NCBI GenBank assembly: GCA_017513135.1
Contig: JAFWDH010000022.1
Span: 186,001-250,000, forward strand
DNA: 64,000 bases
Direction: 5' to 3'
DNA from: Oscillospiraceae bacterium
Lineage (GTDB): Bacteria > Bacillota > Clostridia > Oscillospirales > Ruminococcaceae
Position numbers and translations under genes: made by a program. This document shows, in pieces, positions 37,362 through 46,221 of this stretch (position 1 is its first letter; the number at the start of each line of letters is the position of its first letter). The notes beneath the pieces were generated by a model that had not been told where the DNA came from, did no database searches, and worked only from the letters and a program-made list of their open reading frames with translations.

Positions 37362-38264
37362 ATGTTTATCTATGAAGGCGTGAAATGCCCATACTGCGGA
37401 AAACCGCTTGCCGAGAATGACGATATAGCTGTCTGCCCCGACTGCGGGACACCGCATCACAGAGAATGCTATCTGGAGCACGGCGAGTGCGCAAACAGTT
37501 CTCAGCATTCCGATACATTCGAATGGAAACTTCCGGAAGCCAAGGCTGAGGCCCCGAAGGTCAACGTTATCTATATATGTTCCAAATGCGGCGCCAGGAT
37601 ATCAAAGGATGACACTGTATGCCCGAACTGCGGCGAGCCGCTTCCGAATCGTCTTCCGGAGATCGATCCCGATGCGCTGAGGGAACTTCAGGACGAGCTC
37701 AGCGGAAGGTCTCAGGTTCCGGACAGCATCTACGGGATAAGGATGACAGACCGCATCGACGGCGTCACTCTTAAGGACCTCAGCAATTATCTGAAGAATC
37801 CCGGATATGTCATCGCGATATGCAAGCAGGCCGTATCCGGAAGCAAGTTCATCTTCTCTCTTCCCGCGCTCTTTTCCCCGCCTCTGTTTTTCCTGTACAA
37901 CAAGGTATGGCTTGAGGGCCTGCTGGCTCTCCTGCTGTCTTTTGTTCTCGCGATACCGGACGGCATGATCATCCTTTACAGGATGACGAGCAGTACAGTC
38001 TTCAACATACCGCTGTCGACCTGGGACAGTCTTTCTTCGGTATGCTCGATAATAAGTCTGCTTGTCAATCTGTTCTTCGCTTTTTTCGGCATGAACATCC
38101 TTAAGAAGAACGCGATCAAAAAGATCAAGAAACTGAGAAGCATCAGCAGCAGTGAGCAGGAATTCAGCTTTCTCCTGCAGAAGTATTCACCTCCCTCCAA
38201 AATGGTCATGGTCATAATCGGTCTTTACATTGCCTTGCTGCTTTTCAGCATGTTTTATATGTGA
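37362..38264 (+). CDS. Prokaryotic RING-finger / zinc-ribbon membrane protein
   Basis: A 300-residue protein. It begins with a RING-like metal domain (residues about 8-45: CPYCG, CPDCG, HH-x-x-C, C), then a charged linker and a second zinc ribbon (YICSKCG and CPNCG, about 72-97). After a further linker come four hydrophobic segments (about 165-185, 187-207, 220-245, 280-300), of the kind found with DUF2628-like proteins in Ruminococcus relatives. Function unknown. The start is ATG 37362, with AAGG about nine bases upstream. The longer reading to 37302 includes the promoter. Confidence 0.85.
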   Translation: MFIYEGVKCPYCGKPLAENDDIAVCPDCGTPHHRECYLEHGECANSSQHSDTFEWKLPEAKAEAPKVNVIYICSKCGARISKDDTVCPNCGEPLPNRLPEIDPDALRELQDELSGRSQVPDSIYGIRMTDRIDGVTLKDLSNYLKNPGYVIAICKQAVSGSKFIFSLPALFSPPLFFLYNKVWLEGLLALLLSFVLAIPDGMIILYRMTSSTVFNIPLSTWDSLSSVCSIISLLVNLFFAFFGMNILKKNAIKKIKKLRSISSSEQEFSFLLQKYSPPSKMVMVIIGLYIALLLFSMFYM

Positions 38265-38321
38265 CTGAACCGCTCCGTATCACGATATCAAAAAATCTCT
38301 TTCTCTGTTCTGGTTTTTCCT

Positions 38322-38350
38322 TTGACAGTGATTTACATTACTGTTATAAT
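38322..38350 (+). promoter_or_regulatory. Promoter of rpsF-ssb-rpsR
   Basis: Consensus TTGACA at 38322-38327, a 17-base spacer, TATAAT at 38345-38350 preceded by TGT (extended -10). A very strong promoter, as expected for ribosomal protein genes. Confidence 0.92.
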
Positions 38351-38355
38351 ATATT

Positions 38356-38400
38356 GCCGTCAATTGACGGCATCCTTGTTCACAGCTTGTCTGTGGACCG
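38356..38400 (+). promoter_or_regulatory. rpsF leader hairpins, candidate S6:S18 autoregulatory site
   Basis: Two stems: GCCGTC/GACGGC (38356-38361 with 38366-38371) and TTCACAG/CTGTGGA (38379-38385 with 38391-38397). CCG follows directly at 38398-38400. Many bacteria bind the S6:S18 complex to an rpsF leader hairpin with a CCG element, and this layout is compatible. The match is by eye only. Confidence 0.4.
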
Positions 38401-38425
38401 TAAAGACCAAAAGGAGGAAAACGAA

Positions 38426-38713
38426 ATGCAAGCCAGTTATGAAACCATCTTGGTTGTGAGCACTGCACTTGACGATGAAGCCACCAAGGCTCTTGTCACA
38501 AGGTTCACTGACCTCATTTCCGCCAACGGCACAGTAGAGTCTGTTGACGAGTGGGGAAAGCGCCGTCTTGCTTATGAGATCAACGATGAAAAAGAAGGAA
38601 ACTATTTCCTCATCAATTTCACCGCGAATACTGATTTCATTACAGAGCTCAACCGTATCTATGCAATCACCGATGGACTGCTCCGCACGATCGTCGTTCG
38701 CAAGGAACAGTGA
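38426..38713 (+). CDS. rpsF: 30S ribosomal protein S6
   Basis: A 95-residue bS6 with the family pattern YETILVVSTAL at the N-terminus and DEWGKRRLAYEINDEKEGNYFLINF in the middle. It binds 16S rRNA as a heterodimer with S18. The ATG at 38426 has a strong AAAAGGAGG. A longer in-frame reading from 38261 covers the promoter and leader and is not real. First gene of the classic rpsF-ssb-rpsR operon. Confidence 0.98.
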   Translation: MQASYETILVVSTALDDEATKALVTRFTDLISANGTVESVDEWGKRRLAYEINDEKEGNYFLINFTANTDFITELNRIYAITDGLLRTIVVRKEQ

Positions 38714-38749
38714 TCATCCAATGAAAAGATGTTGATTTAGGAGGTCTAC

Positions 38750-39211
38750 ATGCTCAATCAGGTGTCTCTGATGGGAAGGCTGACTGCCGATCCCGAACTG
38801 CGCCACACTCCGAACGATGTAGCTGTGACTACTTTCACAGTTGCCGTTAACCGTTCATACGTAAAGCAGGGTTCCGAGCGCCAGGCCGATTTTATTGATA
38901 TCGTTGCATGGCGCAATACCGCAGAGTTCGTCTGCAGGTATTTCAGAAAAGGTCAGATGATCGCCGTTACAGGCTCCATCCAGACCAGAACCTACCAGGA
39001 CAGAGAAGGCAAGAACCGCAAAGCGGTCGAAGTCGTTGCTGACAATGTTTATTTCACAGAGAGCAGGAACAGTTCAGGCGGGTCCGCTTCAGGCGGCAAC
39101 ACCTCATACAATCCTGATCCTACAGATGATCAGGACAAGAACACATCCTACTCGTCCGGAAGCGTCGACGACTTCACAGTAATCGCTAATGATGAGGATC
39201 TTCCCTTCTGA
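38750..39211 (+). CDS. ssb: Single-stranded DNA-binding protein
   Basis: A 153-residue SSB. It has an OB fold (residues 1-110, [18 protein letters not shown] at the start), a glycine/serine/asparagine-rich flexible linker, and the conserved acidic tip DEDLPF that recruits repair and replication partners such as RecO (also in this window). The ATG has AGGAGG upstream. Placement between rpsF and rpsR is the standard Firmicutes order. Confidence 0.98.
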   Translation: MLNQVSLMGRLTADPELRHTPNDVAVTTFTVAVNRSYVKQGSERQADFIDIVAWRNTAEFVCRYFRKGQMIAVTGSIQTRTYQDREGKNRKAVEVVADNVYFTESRNSSGGSASGGNTSYNPDPTDDQDKNTSYSSGSVDDFTVIANDEDLPF

Positions 39212-39234
39212 ACAGAAATCACAAGGAGTTAAAG

Positions 39235-39558
39235 ATGGAAAATAACGTGGAAGTTGCCGTCCAGGCAACAGAGAATGCTTCTGCAGAGCGTCCCGCCGCA
39301 AGGCCGGAAAACAATGAGCGTCCGCAGCGTCAGTCTTATAACCGCCAGCAGCGCCGCAGGAAAGTATGCACTTTCTGCACAGAGCGCGATGCCGTCATCG
39401 ATTATAAGAATCCCGCCCAGCTCAGGAAATTCATCTCCGAGAGAGGAAAGATCCTTCCCCGCAGAATGACCGGAACATGCGCGAGACATCAGCGTGAACT
39501 CACCGTAGCGGTCAAGCGTGCACGTCAGGTTGCCCTGCTTCCCTATGTGAGCGACTGA
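39235..39558 (+). CDS. rpsR: 30S ribosomal protein S18, zinc-binding form
   Basis: A 107-residue bS18. The basic core follows a long polar N-terminal extension of about 40 residues. The core keeps cysteines in CTFC (residues about 45-48) and a later CARHQ, the pattern of zinc-binding (C+) S18 paralogues rather than the cysteine-free form. The ATG has AAGGAG upstream. Last gene of the operon, closed by the terminator at 39574-39615. Confidence 0.97.
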   Translation: MENNVEVAVQATENASAERPAARPENNERPQRQSYNRQQRRRKVCTFCTERDAVIDYKNPAQLRKFISERGKILPRRMTGTCARHQRELTVAVKRARQVALLPYVSD

Positions 39559-39573
39559 TAACAAAGAGGTATT

Positions 39574-39615
39574 TGCCCGCAGACTGTCAGCAGTCCTGCG
39601 GGCATTTTCTTTTTT
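39574..39615 (+). terminator. Terminator of the rpsF-ssb-rpsR operon
   Basis: A long stem (39574-39582 extended by GACT pairing with 39593-39604), then TTTTCTTTTTT. Confidence 0.92.
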
Positions 39616-39619
39616 CACA

Positions 39620-39648
39620 TTGACCTCGCGGGACTGTTTTTGTATATT
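39620..39648 (+). promoter_or_regulatory. Promoter abutting the GH25 gene start
   Basis: TTGACC at 39620-39625, a 17-base spacer, TATATT at 39643-39648. The seventh base after the -10 is A39655, the first base of the ATG. No SD lies between, so the transcript may be leaderless. Confidence 0.7.
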
Positions 39649-39654
39649 GTTACC

Positions 39655-40554
39655 ATGCTGTACCGAAGGAAAAAAAGTTACTGGTTTCTGATAGCGGCAT
39701 CTGTCTTTCTGACACTTGTCGTTGTTTCCCTTGTGCTCATTTCCGTAAACAGCAAAAGTCTTTACGACAGCAGTAACAGGCTCTTCTGCGGTGAGAAATA
39801 CTTCTATTTCAATCATCAGCTCATCCTCAGAGACCCGCTTATAAAAGACAACCCTTATAACAAAGACCTGTTCCGCAGATCCGACGGAAGGCTCTACTAT
39901 GACGAGGCAAACGTGCAGACCTGGTTCGGGATCGATGTTTCCGAGTTTCAGGACTGGATCCGATGGAGCAGGGTCAAGGATGACGGCGTCGAATTCGTAT
40001 TTGCCAGGATCGGATACAGAGGTTATTCCGGCGGGATAATGCACAAGGACTCGACATTTGAGTACAACTACAGCGAGATACACCGTAACGGTATACCCAT
40101 GGGCATCTACTTCTTCTCACAGGCTGTAAATGACGAGGAGGCAGTGGAAGAGGCTGAATACGTGCTCAGCATTCTGGGAGGCAGAGCTCTCGAGCTTCCG
40201 ATCGTTTTTGACTGGGAATATGTGTCAGAAAGCGCAAGGACCGGAGGCATCACTCCCGATGCCCTGAGCAGCGCGTGCAATGCTTTCTGTGACAGGATAG
40301 AAGAAGCCGGCTATTCTTCCATGGTATACACAAATCTCTACGGAGCTTACAGCAAATACAACTTCAGTGAGATCAGCGACAGAGACATCTGGCTCGCAGA
40401 GTATGACGGAAGCCCCACTTTCCGCTATCACTTCGAAGTCCTGCAGTACACTTCTTCCGGCTCCATTCACGGCATAGACGGAAGCGTGGACCTCAACATG
40501 ATGTTCATCGATCCTCGCAGCTACCTGACCAGGACCGGATCCGTACCGTCATGA
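39655..40554 (+). CDS. Membrane-anchored GH25 muramidase (lysozyme-like)
   Basis: A 299-residue protein with a basic N-terminus, one membrane segment (residues about 10-31) and a 200-residue GH25 domain. DVSEFQ at 94-99 and the catalytic DWE at 186-188 are intact, and the later NLYGAYSKY and WLAEYD motifs belong to the fold. It should cleave the MurNAc-GlcNAc bond of peptidoglycan outside the cell. The start chosen is ATG 39655. A TTG at 39640 lies inside the promoter spacer and would add five residues. Followed by a bidirectional terminator. Confidence 0.93.
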   Translation: MLYRRKKSYWFLIAASVFLTLVVVSLVLISVNSKSLYDSSNRLFCGEKYFYFNHQLILRDPLIKDNPYNKDLFRRSDGRLYYDEANVQTWFGIDVSEFQDWIRWSRVKDDGVEFVFARIGYRGYSGGIMHKDSTFEYNYSEIHRNGIPMGIYFFSQAVNDEEAVEEAEYVLSILGGRALELPIVFDWEYVSESARTGGITPDALSSACNAFCDRIEEAGYSSMVYTNLYGAYSKYNFSEISDRDIWLAEYDGSPTFRYHFEVLQYTSSGSIHGIDGSVDLNMMFIDPRSYLTRTGSVPS

Positions 40555-40621
40555 CCTGCCGCCTGCCAAACGACAGCACATTGCTTATCGGGAACGTTTC
40601 CTGTGAAAACTGCCATACCAT

Positions 40622-40658
40622 AAAGAGAAGACACCGTCTGAAGCGGTGTCTTCTCTTT
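40622..40658. terminator. Bidirectional terminator between the GH25 and acyl-CoA synthetase genes
   Basis: A perfect 15-bp stem (40622-40636 with 40644-40658), with T-rich sequence after it in the plus direction. It separates two converging genes. Confidence 0.9.
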
Positions 40659-40674
40659 GTTTTGTTCTGTTGTG

Positions 40675-42333
40675 TTATGCGTAGTTGCGTTTGATCTTAT
40701 TGGTCGAAGTCTTCGGGAACGGTTCTTTCCTTATCAGAACCTTTGAGACCCCCTTGTATGCCGGCAGTTCTGAGAGCACTGCACTTATATCTTCCAGCAC
40801 TTCCCTCTCAGTCTTCTCTCCGCTTTCTTCGTTCAAATAAACCTCCGCAAGGAGCGAGTATTCATCGCCCTTCTCGTTTTTCAGACCCTGAACGACGACC
40901 TCCTCGATATACGGTATTCCTTGAATGTATCCCTCTATCTCTTCCGGATAGACATTCTTTCCGTTGTTGAGGACGATTATGTTCTTCTTTCTTCCCGTGA
41001 TCACCAGCTGATCATCGGGATCGATATAGCCATAGTCGCCGGTGTAGAACCACCCGTCCTTTATCACCTCCGCCGTCTTTTCAGGCTGTTTGTAATAGCC
41101 CTTCATGACGGTATCGCCCTTCACGCAGATCTCTCCGATCCCCTCTTCATTTGGAGAATCTATCCGCCATTCAAGGCATGGAAGTCTTTTGCCGACAGTA
41201 TCATACGTGATCGTCCGTTCATGATTTACAGAGACCAGCGGAGAACACTCAGTTATACCGTATCCGCCCACAAGATAGATCCCTATATCATTGAAGAATT
41301 CCCCGATCTCCGGTCTGATCGGTGCGCCGCCGCACACGATCTTGATAAGTTTGCCTCCGAACACATTTCTGAGTGACTTGAATATCACCGGCCTCAGATC
41401 GATACCGATCCTCCTGAGTTTGCGCGACAGCTTTACGGCTTTTGCAAAAGATCTCTCCTTCCCCTGCTGTCTGATATTCTTCATTATGCTGGAATACATA
41501 TATTCAGCAAGCGCGGGAACGATATAGACATAGCTCGGCTTGTATCTCTGCAGATCCTTGACGATCCTTCTCAGGGACGAGTTAAGGCACAATGTGGAAT
41601 GGTAATGAAGACTGACCAGAATATCCGTAACGGATTCGTATGTATGATGATACGGCAGCACCGAAAGGCCTTTGTCATATATCTGGGAAACATGAAGTCC
41701 GTAATAAACACATGACACAAGGTTGTGTTCGGTCAGCATTACGCCCTTGGCGATACCTGTCGTTCCGGAAGTATATACGAGATACTTGACATCATACTCA
41801 TCCGACCTCAGGCTGTCATAAGCCGTCCTGTCCAGTTCGGCTCCGTGCCTGAGCAGTTTACGATATGACATGTACTCGCCGTCATCCTCTTCTGCCCCGA
41901 AAAGTATGAAGCACCTGACATTGGGAAGGCTGTCTCTGTTCTCCCTCACCCACTGTTCATGCTTCTTGCTTACGAACATAGCTGTTGCGTCGCTCTCAGT
42001 AAGAACATGGATCTTGTCCTTCGCGGGAAGATCTCCGTCGACCGGAATGAATACGCCAGCGCTTTTCAGCACGGTAATATATGCGCAGATCCAGTCGAAA
42101 CTGTTTTCGCTCAGGCAAGCGATATGAGAACTGCCAAGCCCCAGCTCAGTCAAAGCGGCGCCGAGATTCTCCGTGATATCGTAAAAACTGGAATATGTTA
42201 CATGAATGATCTCATCGCTGTCACCCATTGTAAACTGATAGGCATCCCTGTCAGGACAATCTGCAACTGCGAGGTCAAGCATCTCCCTGATCGAATGAAA
42301 AGGAACAGGCTTGTAATCAACTCTGTTAAGCAT
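40675..42333 (-). CDS. AMP-forming acyl-CoA synthetase / ligase
   Basis: A 552-residue ANL-superfamily adenylating enzyme: activates a carboxylate with ATP, usually a fatty acid, to acyl-CoA. It has the P-loop YTSGTTGIAKG (near 187-197), GGYGITECSP (about 357), YTGDYGYID and GRKKNIIVLNNGKNVYPEEIE (about 420-460), and a C-terminal catalytic lysine in TSTNKIKR at 543-550. The sequence type is that of long-chain acyl-CoA synthetases. The ATG has GGGAGA upstream. It follows a 60-residue membrane protein by 28 bases and probably shares its transcript. Confidence 0.93.
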   Translation of the reverse strand: MLNRVDYKPVPFHSIREMLDLAVADCPDRDAYQFTMGDSDEIIHVTYSSFYDITENLGAALTELGLGSSHIACLSENSFDWICAYITVLKSAGVFIPVDGDLPAKDKIHVLTESDATAMFVSKKHEQWVRENRDSLPNVRCFILFGAEEDDGEYMSYRKLLRHGAELDRTAYDSLRSDEYDVKYLVYTSGTTGIAKGVMLTEHNLVSCVYYGLHVSQIYDKGLSVLPYHHTYESVTDILVSLHYHSTLCLNSSLRRIVKDLQRYKPSYVYIVPALAEYMYSSIMKNIRQQGKERSFAKAVKLSRKLRRIGIDLRPVIFKSLRNVFGGKLIKIVCGGAPIRPEIGEFFNDIGIYLVGGYGITECSPLVSVNHERTITYDTVGKRLPCLEWRIDSPNEEGIGEICVKGDTVMKGYYKQPEKTAEVIKDGWFYTGDYGYIDPDDQLVITGRKKNIIVLNNGKNVYPEEIEGYIQGIPYIEEVVVQGLKNEKGDEYSLLAEVYLNEESGEKTEREVLEDISAVLSELPAYKGVSKVLIRKEPFPKTSTNKIKRNYA

Positions 42334-42361
42334 TGAATGCTCTTCTCCCTGTTTTTGTTAA

Positions 42362-42544
42362 TCAATCTTCTTCATAGACATCATCATCTCCGATGTAGCG
42401 GACATCGGTCAGAGCTTTGGCATAGATAGCTGCGACACATGCGACACTTATCGCCGCCAGCGCAAAACTTGAAGCAAAGACAAGCGCGACCTTCCCGGCT
42501 ATCTGGCCGGTGTCTTCCTTTTTTCTTACTGTTTTTCTGGACAT
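42362..42544 (-). CDS. Small single-span membrane protein
   Basis: A 60-residue protein with a lysine/arginine-rich N-terminus (about 14 residues), one hydrophobic helix (residues about 16-44, alanine-rich) and an acidic C-terminus (GDDDVYEED). AAGGAGA upstream of the ATG supports it as real. No family recognised. It lies directly upstream of the acyl-CoA synthetase and may be its membrane partner, which is inference from position alone. Confidence 0.7.
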   Translation of the reverse strand: MSRKTVRKKEDTGQIAGKVALVFASSFALAAISVACVAAIYAKALTDVRYIGDDDVYEED

Positions 42545-42667
42545 GATCCTATCTCCTTTCAGACCAACAGTTTTCGGTTAAAGTATATCCGCTGACATTT
42601 ATCTTTTGTTTAATAAAGTGTGAAAAATCAAAGCGCAGAAATCTGTCCGCAGCTGTTATAGACCGAG

Positions 42668-44893
42668 TCACCACATGGCGACCCTGTTTCTCATCTCATC
42701 TATGTTCAGAACACCGTGCGCAAAGCCTTTCCTTACAAGTTCTTCAGGCACGAAATCATCGTACTTTTCAAACAGAGGAACCTCTTTTGGATATACCAGT
42801 TCCATGGGATCCAGCTGCTTCTCAGCTTCCTGTTTCAGGACTCTGAAAAATTCTTTCTCATCAGCTTTCATCTTGAACTGAATGAAATACGGTCTCCAGC
42901 TCTCTACGCCGCGTATCCCCAGCCGTTCTGCGCACCTGATCTTAAGGAACCTCTCAAGCGCAAGAAAGGAGTATGTTCCCAGCCACGGGAACAGGCACCA
43001 CATATCTCCTCCCAGACAAACCAGAGGTCTGTCAGCCACTCCGGAGACCGCAGCAGTCCTGCGGGCGCCTTCCAGTCTCGCCACCGCATTCTTCATCAGA
43101 TACGGATATATCTCCTTTTCCCTGAGAACGGACTTCATCCTTTCCAGGACTTTTGTGTTTATATCTCCGGGACACTCGCCGAAATATGCCGGGACTTTTC
43201 CCTTGACCTGTTCCACATAGACCAGCTTTCTTTTGTGATCGATCTCCAGCACGGTCCATACTTCTCCTGCGAGGGCTACCTTTTCGCCGACAGGAGGCGG
43301 CTGGACTATCGTCCCCAGCTCGCTGGATTCACACCTCACCGTATACTCCTCGTTCTCCTGGAATACCGCATAGAATCTGAAGGAGTTCGTCATTCTTTCT
43401 CCTGCAAGGCCTACGATCAGTCCTCCGCGCTCAGTCCTTGCTATCTGGTCCGTATCAATGAGATGCCTGAGCAGTATACGGTAATCTTCCTGTGATATCC
43501 TTCTGAAGGGTGTAAGCCCCAGGACCCTGGAAGCCAGCGCGGCAGGACTCAGTTCCCCTTCCCCCGCAAGGGTGCAGAGAGTCTGATGGTACAGAAGGCT
43601 GTAGGGCAGTCTGTCGGTATTCTGCGGCTCCACCCACCTGGATTCCCTGTACAGTTGAACGAGCGCTATGCCCTGGAGCAGTTTCCAAGGAACAGTGCTA
43701 GGAAGAAGAGACCTCGGCTGCGGCTGTTCTTCTCTCATTACGAACCACATCTCGTTCGGCTGGCCCCGCCTTCCGGTCCTGCCCATCCTCTGCAGGAAGG
43801 AAGACACAGTATAAGGAGCATCGATCTGAAATGCCCGTTCCAGTTTACCTATGTCTATTCCGAGTTCCAGCGTGGCTGTCGTGACCGTAGTCTGAAACTG
43901 ATCCTCATCCTTCATGATCTCTTCAGCCGTTTCCCTGAAAGAAGCAGAGAGGTTTCCGTGATGGATAAGGAATCTGTCAGGTTCATGCCTGGCTTCGCAG
44001 TAGCTCCTCAGGGAGGTCGTCACTGCCTCACACTCCTCCCTGGAATTAACGAACACAAGGCATTTTCTCCCTCTCGTATGCTCAAAGATGTACCCCATTC
44101 CGGGATCTGCATTCTCCGGCGCGGTATCTGTCGGCTCCTGAGGGAGTTTCATAGCTCTTTCATCCTCTTCCTGCCCTTCGGAAGCCTGCCTGCCGGTGAC
44201 ATAAAAGTGTTCCATCGACAGACGCCATTTCGCCCCCGCTTCGGCAACTTTGGGTATGGCCGTCCGCCTGCCGGTCCCGGCGGAGAGCATCTCTCCGGTC
44301 TTCTCGGGATCTCCTATAGTCGCTGAAAGGCCTATTCTTCTCGGATTGACACCGGCGAGCCTTGACAGTCTCTCTATAAGACACAGTGTCTGCGCGCCTC
44401 TGTCTCCCCTGAGCAGAGAATGGATCTCGTCGATCACTATGAATCTGAGATCCCCGAAAAGTGAAGTCAGCGCAGAATGTCTGTGCATGAGCAGTGCCTC
44501 CAGCGATTCGGGAGTTATCTGCAGTATGCCTGACGGTTTCTTCATAAGCTTGTTCTTATGTGACTGCGCAACGTCGCCGTGCCAGTGCCAGACCGGGATC
44601 TGAGCTTCGTCGCAGAGATCATTCAGTCTTGCGAACTGATCATTGATCAGCGCCTTAAGCGGACCTATGTACAGTGCGCCTATCGTACTGGGCATATCCT
44701 CAGAGAACAGCGTCAGGATAGGAAAGAAGGCAGCCTCTGTCTTTCCGGAAGCTGTTGACGCGGACAAAAGAAGATTGTCGTCCGAGTTGAATATCACGTC
44801 TGCAGCGGCGACCTGGACTCCCCTGAGAGATTCCCATCCGTTTCTGTAGATGAATTCCTGGACGAACGGAGCATATCTGCTGTAAATATCCAT
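42668..44893 (-). CDS. sngC: Shango-type DEAD/DEAH helicase (SngC-like, Lhr/BrxHI-like)
   Basis: A 741-residue superfamily 2 helicase. It has motif I TASGKT (47-52), motif II DEIH (155-158), motif III SAT (near 191), motif VI QRMGRTGRRGQ (near 365), and a C-terminal region of over 300 residues with an OB-like EVWTVLEIDHKRKLVYVE segment. The layout is Lhr/BrxHI-like. The start is ATG 44893, nine bases from GAGG. A TTG at 44908 overlapping the sngB stop lacks an SD. It is the last gene of the three-gene module with the ATPase and the TerB-domain protein, which is the Shango composition. The gene name is assigned by composition, not by search. Confidence 0.85.
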   Translation of the reverse strand: MDIYSRYAPFVQEFIYRNGWESLRGVQVAAADVIFNSDDNLLLSASTASGKTEAAFFPILTLFSEDMPSTIGALYIGPLKALINDQFARLNDLCDEAQIPVWHWHGDVAQSHKNKLMKKPSGILQITPESLEALLMHRHSALTSLFGDLRFIVIDEIHSLLRGDRGAQTLCLIERLSRLAGVNPRRIGLSATIGDPEKTGEMLSAGTGRRTAIPKVAEAGAKWRLSMEHFYVTGRQASEGQEEDERAMKLPQEPTDTAPENADPGMGYIFEHTRGRKCLVFVNSREECEAVTTSLRSYCEARHEPDRFLIHHGNLSASFRETAEEIMKDEDQFQTTVTTATLELGIDIGKLERAFQIDAPYTVSSFLQRMGRTGRRGQPNEMWFVMREEQPQPRSLLPSTVPWKLLQGIALVQLYRESRWVEPQNTDRLPYSLLYHQTLCTLAGEGELSPAALASRVLGLTPFRRISQEDYRILLRHLIDTDQIARTERGGLIVGLAGERMTNSFRFYAVFQENEEYTVRCESSELGTIVQPPPVGEKVALAGEVWTVLEIDHKRKLVYVEQVKGKVPAYFGECPGDINTKVLERMKSVLREKEIYPYLMKNAVARLEGARRTAAVSGVADRPLVCLGGDMWCLFPWLGTYSFLALERFLKIRCAERLGIRGVESWRPYFIQFKMKADEKEFFRVLKQEAEKQLDPMELVYPKEVPLFEKYDDFVPEELVRKGFAHGVLNIDEMRNRVAMW

Positions 44894-44904
44894 TTCCGGT
44901 GCCC

Positions 44905-46221
44905 TCAAATATCAAACTCGGCAAACTCGCCGTCCGTTACCTGCTCGTCAAGTTCGCTTTTTGCAAAAGCGAACTTATCGGATCTCAGTATGTCCAGCAC
45001 GGATGATCCCGGATTCTGGAACACGATGTTGAGCAGTTCTATGAAATCCCGGATTATCTCTCGCGGCGTGATATTCACGTCGGCTCCTACACGGCCGTAT
45101 TCTATCCTTATGAACTCTGCCAGCTCATCCTGAGTCACTGTCCGCTCGTAATCAAAAAGAACAGCGTGTATCTCGGACAGCTTCTCGACCAGCACCAGCA
45201 TCTCCTCATTGGAAAGCGGTCTCAGTCTTATCACCGGCGCCAGGAGATCCGTCATCCCGTCTTTTGAGAACTTGCCTTCCGCAAGTCTGGATCTCAATGC
45301 TTCATAGCTGTATATGCCCCTTCTCGTATCTTCCAGTGTCTGCGGAGTCCCGCTCATAACGATTCCGAGATATGACGCTTTTCCCTGAAGAGTATCATTA
45401 TACATCGTCAGTATCTTCTCGTAATTGTTCTGCCTTGAAACAGTATTCGAGATCTTGAACACATTTACAAGCTCATCTATAAGCACCATCAGCCCGGAAT
45501 AGCCCGCCTGTCTGAGAAAACACGCGAACAGCTTTATATAATCGTACCAGTCGTCGTCAGTGATGATGATATTCACTCCGAGTTCCGATCTGGCTTCTGT
45601 CTTTGTCGAGTACTCTCCTCTGAACCATTTGATGACCTGATCCTTTTTCTCGTCATCATTTCCGATGTAGGATCTGTAATACAGGACCAGAAGGCGGGAG
45701 AACTCGAAACCGTGTACCATATCGTTCAGTTCTGATACTGTCTGCCTTATCTTCCTTTCTGCAAGCATCTGGAATGAAGGAGATTCGGGACTCTCGCCGC
45801 TCTCCTCCTCTGTCTGCTGAAGCACTTTATTGATCCATCTGTCGAGGATCAGAGTCAGAGCTCCGCCCTCAGGTCTGGTCTTCGTGGACATGTTCCTGAT
45901 GAGCTCTCTGTATGTTGCAAGCCCCTGTCCCCTGGTTCCCTGCAGTTTCCTGTCCGGTGACAGATCTGCATCCACGACCACAAATCCCCGGTCCATCACA
46001 TGTCCCCTTATGGTCTGAAGCAGAAAGCTCTTGCCGCTTCCGTATCTTCCGACGATGAACCTGAAGGTTGATCCACCCTCAGAGATGATATCCACATCGT
46101 GAAGGAGCGCGTTTATCTCATTTTCCCTGCCGACCGTTATATACGGCAGTCCGATCCGCGGCACAACGCCGCCCTTAAGCGAATTGATGATCACCGAAGC
46201 GATCCTTTTGGGTATCTTCAA
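44905..46221 (-). CDS. sngB: Shango-type P-loop ATPase (SngB-like, BrxD/DUF2791 family)
   Basis: A 438-residue ATPase. It has the Walker A GRYGSGKS at 58-65, Walker B LMVLIDE with Asp249-Glu250, a sensor-like VMSGTPQ near 325, and a C-terminal helical region with RLRPLSNEEM and TPREIIRDF, as in the BrxD/BrxC ATP-binding family (DUF2791, PF10923). It starts at TTG 46221, overlapping the sngA stop by four bases, with AAAGGAG seven bases upstream. It ends just before sngC. The tight coupling indicates a three-subunit machine in fixed ratio. Confidence 0.88.
   Translation of the reverse strand: MKIPKRIASVIINSLKGGVVPRIGLPYITVGRENEINALLHDVDIISEGGSTFRFIVGRYGSGKSFLLQTIRGHVMDRGFVVVDADLSPDRKLQGTRGQGLATYRELIRNMSTKTRPEGGALTLILDRWINKVLQQTEEESGESPESPSFQMLAERKIRQTVSELNDMVHGFEFSRLLVLYYRSYIGNDDEKKDQVIKWFRGEYSTKTEARSELGVNIIITDDDWYDYIKLFACFLRQAGYSGLMVLIDELVNVFKISNTVSRQNNYEKILTMYNDTLQGKASYLGIVMSGTPQTLEDTRRGIYSYEALRSRLAEGKFSKDGMTDLLAPVIRLRPLSNEEMLVLVEKLSEIHAVLFDYERTVTQDELAEFIRIEYGRVGADVNITPREIIRDFIELLNIVFQNPGSSVLDILRSDKFAFAKSELDEQVTDGEFAEFDI

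Noticed and set aside
39229-40083. A 284-codon minus-strand frame
   Set aside because: Antisense to rpsR and the GH25 gene; both plus-strand genes have promoters and motifs.
43586-44326. A 246-codon plus-strand frame in the helicase gene
   Set aside because: Antisense to sngC with no domain; composition is a shadow of the helicase codons.
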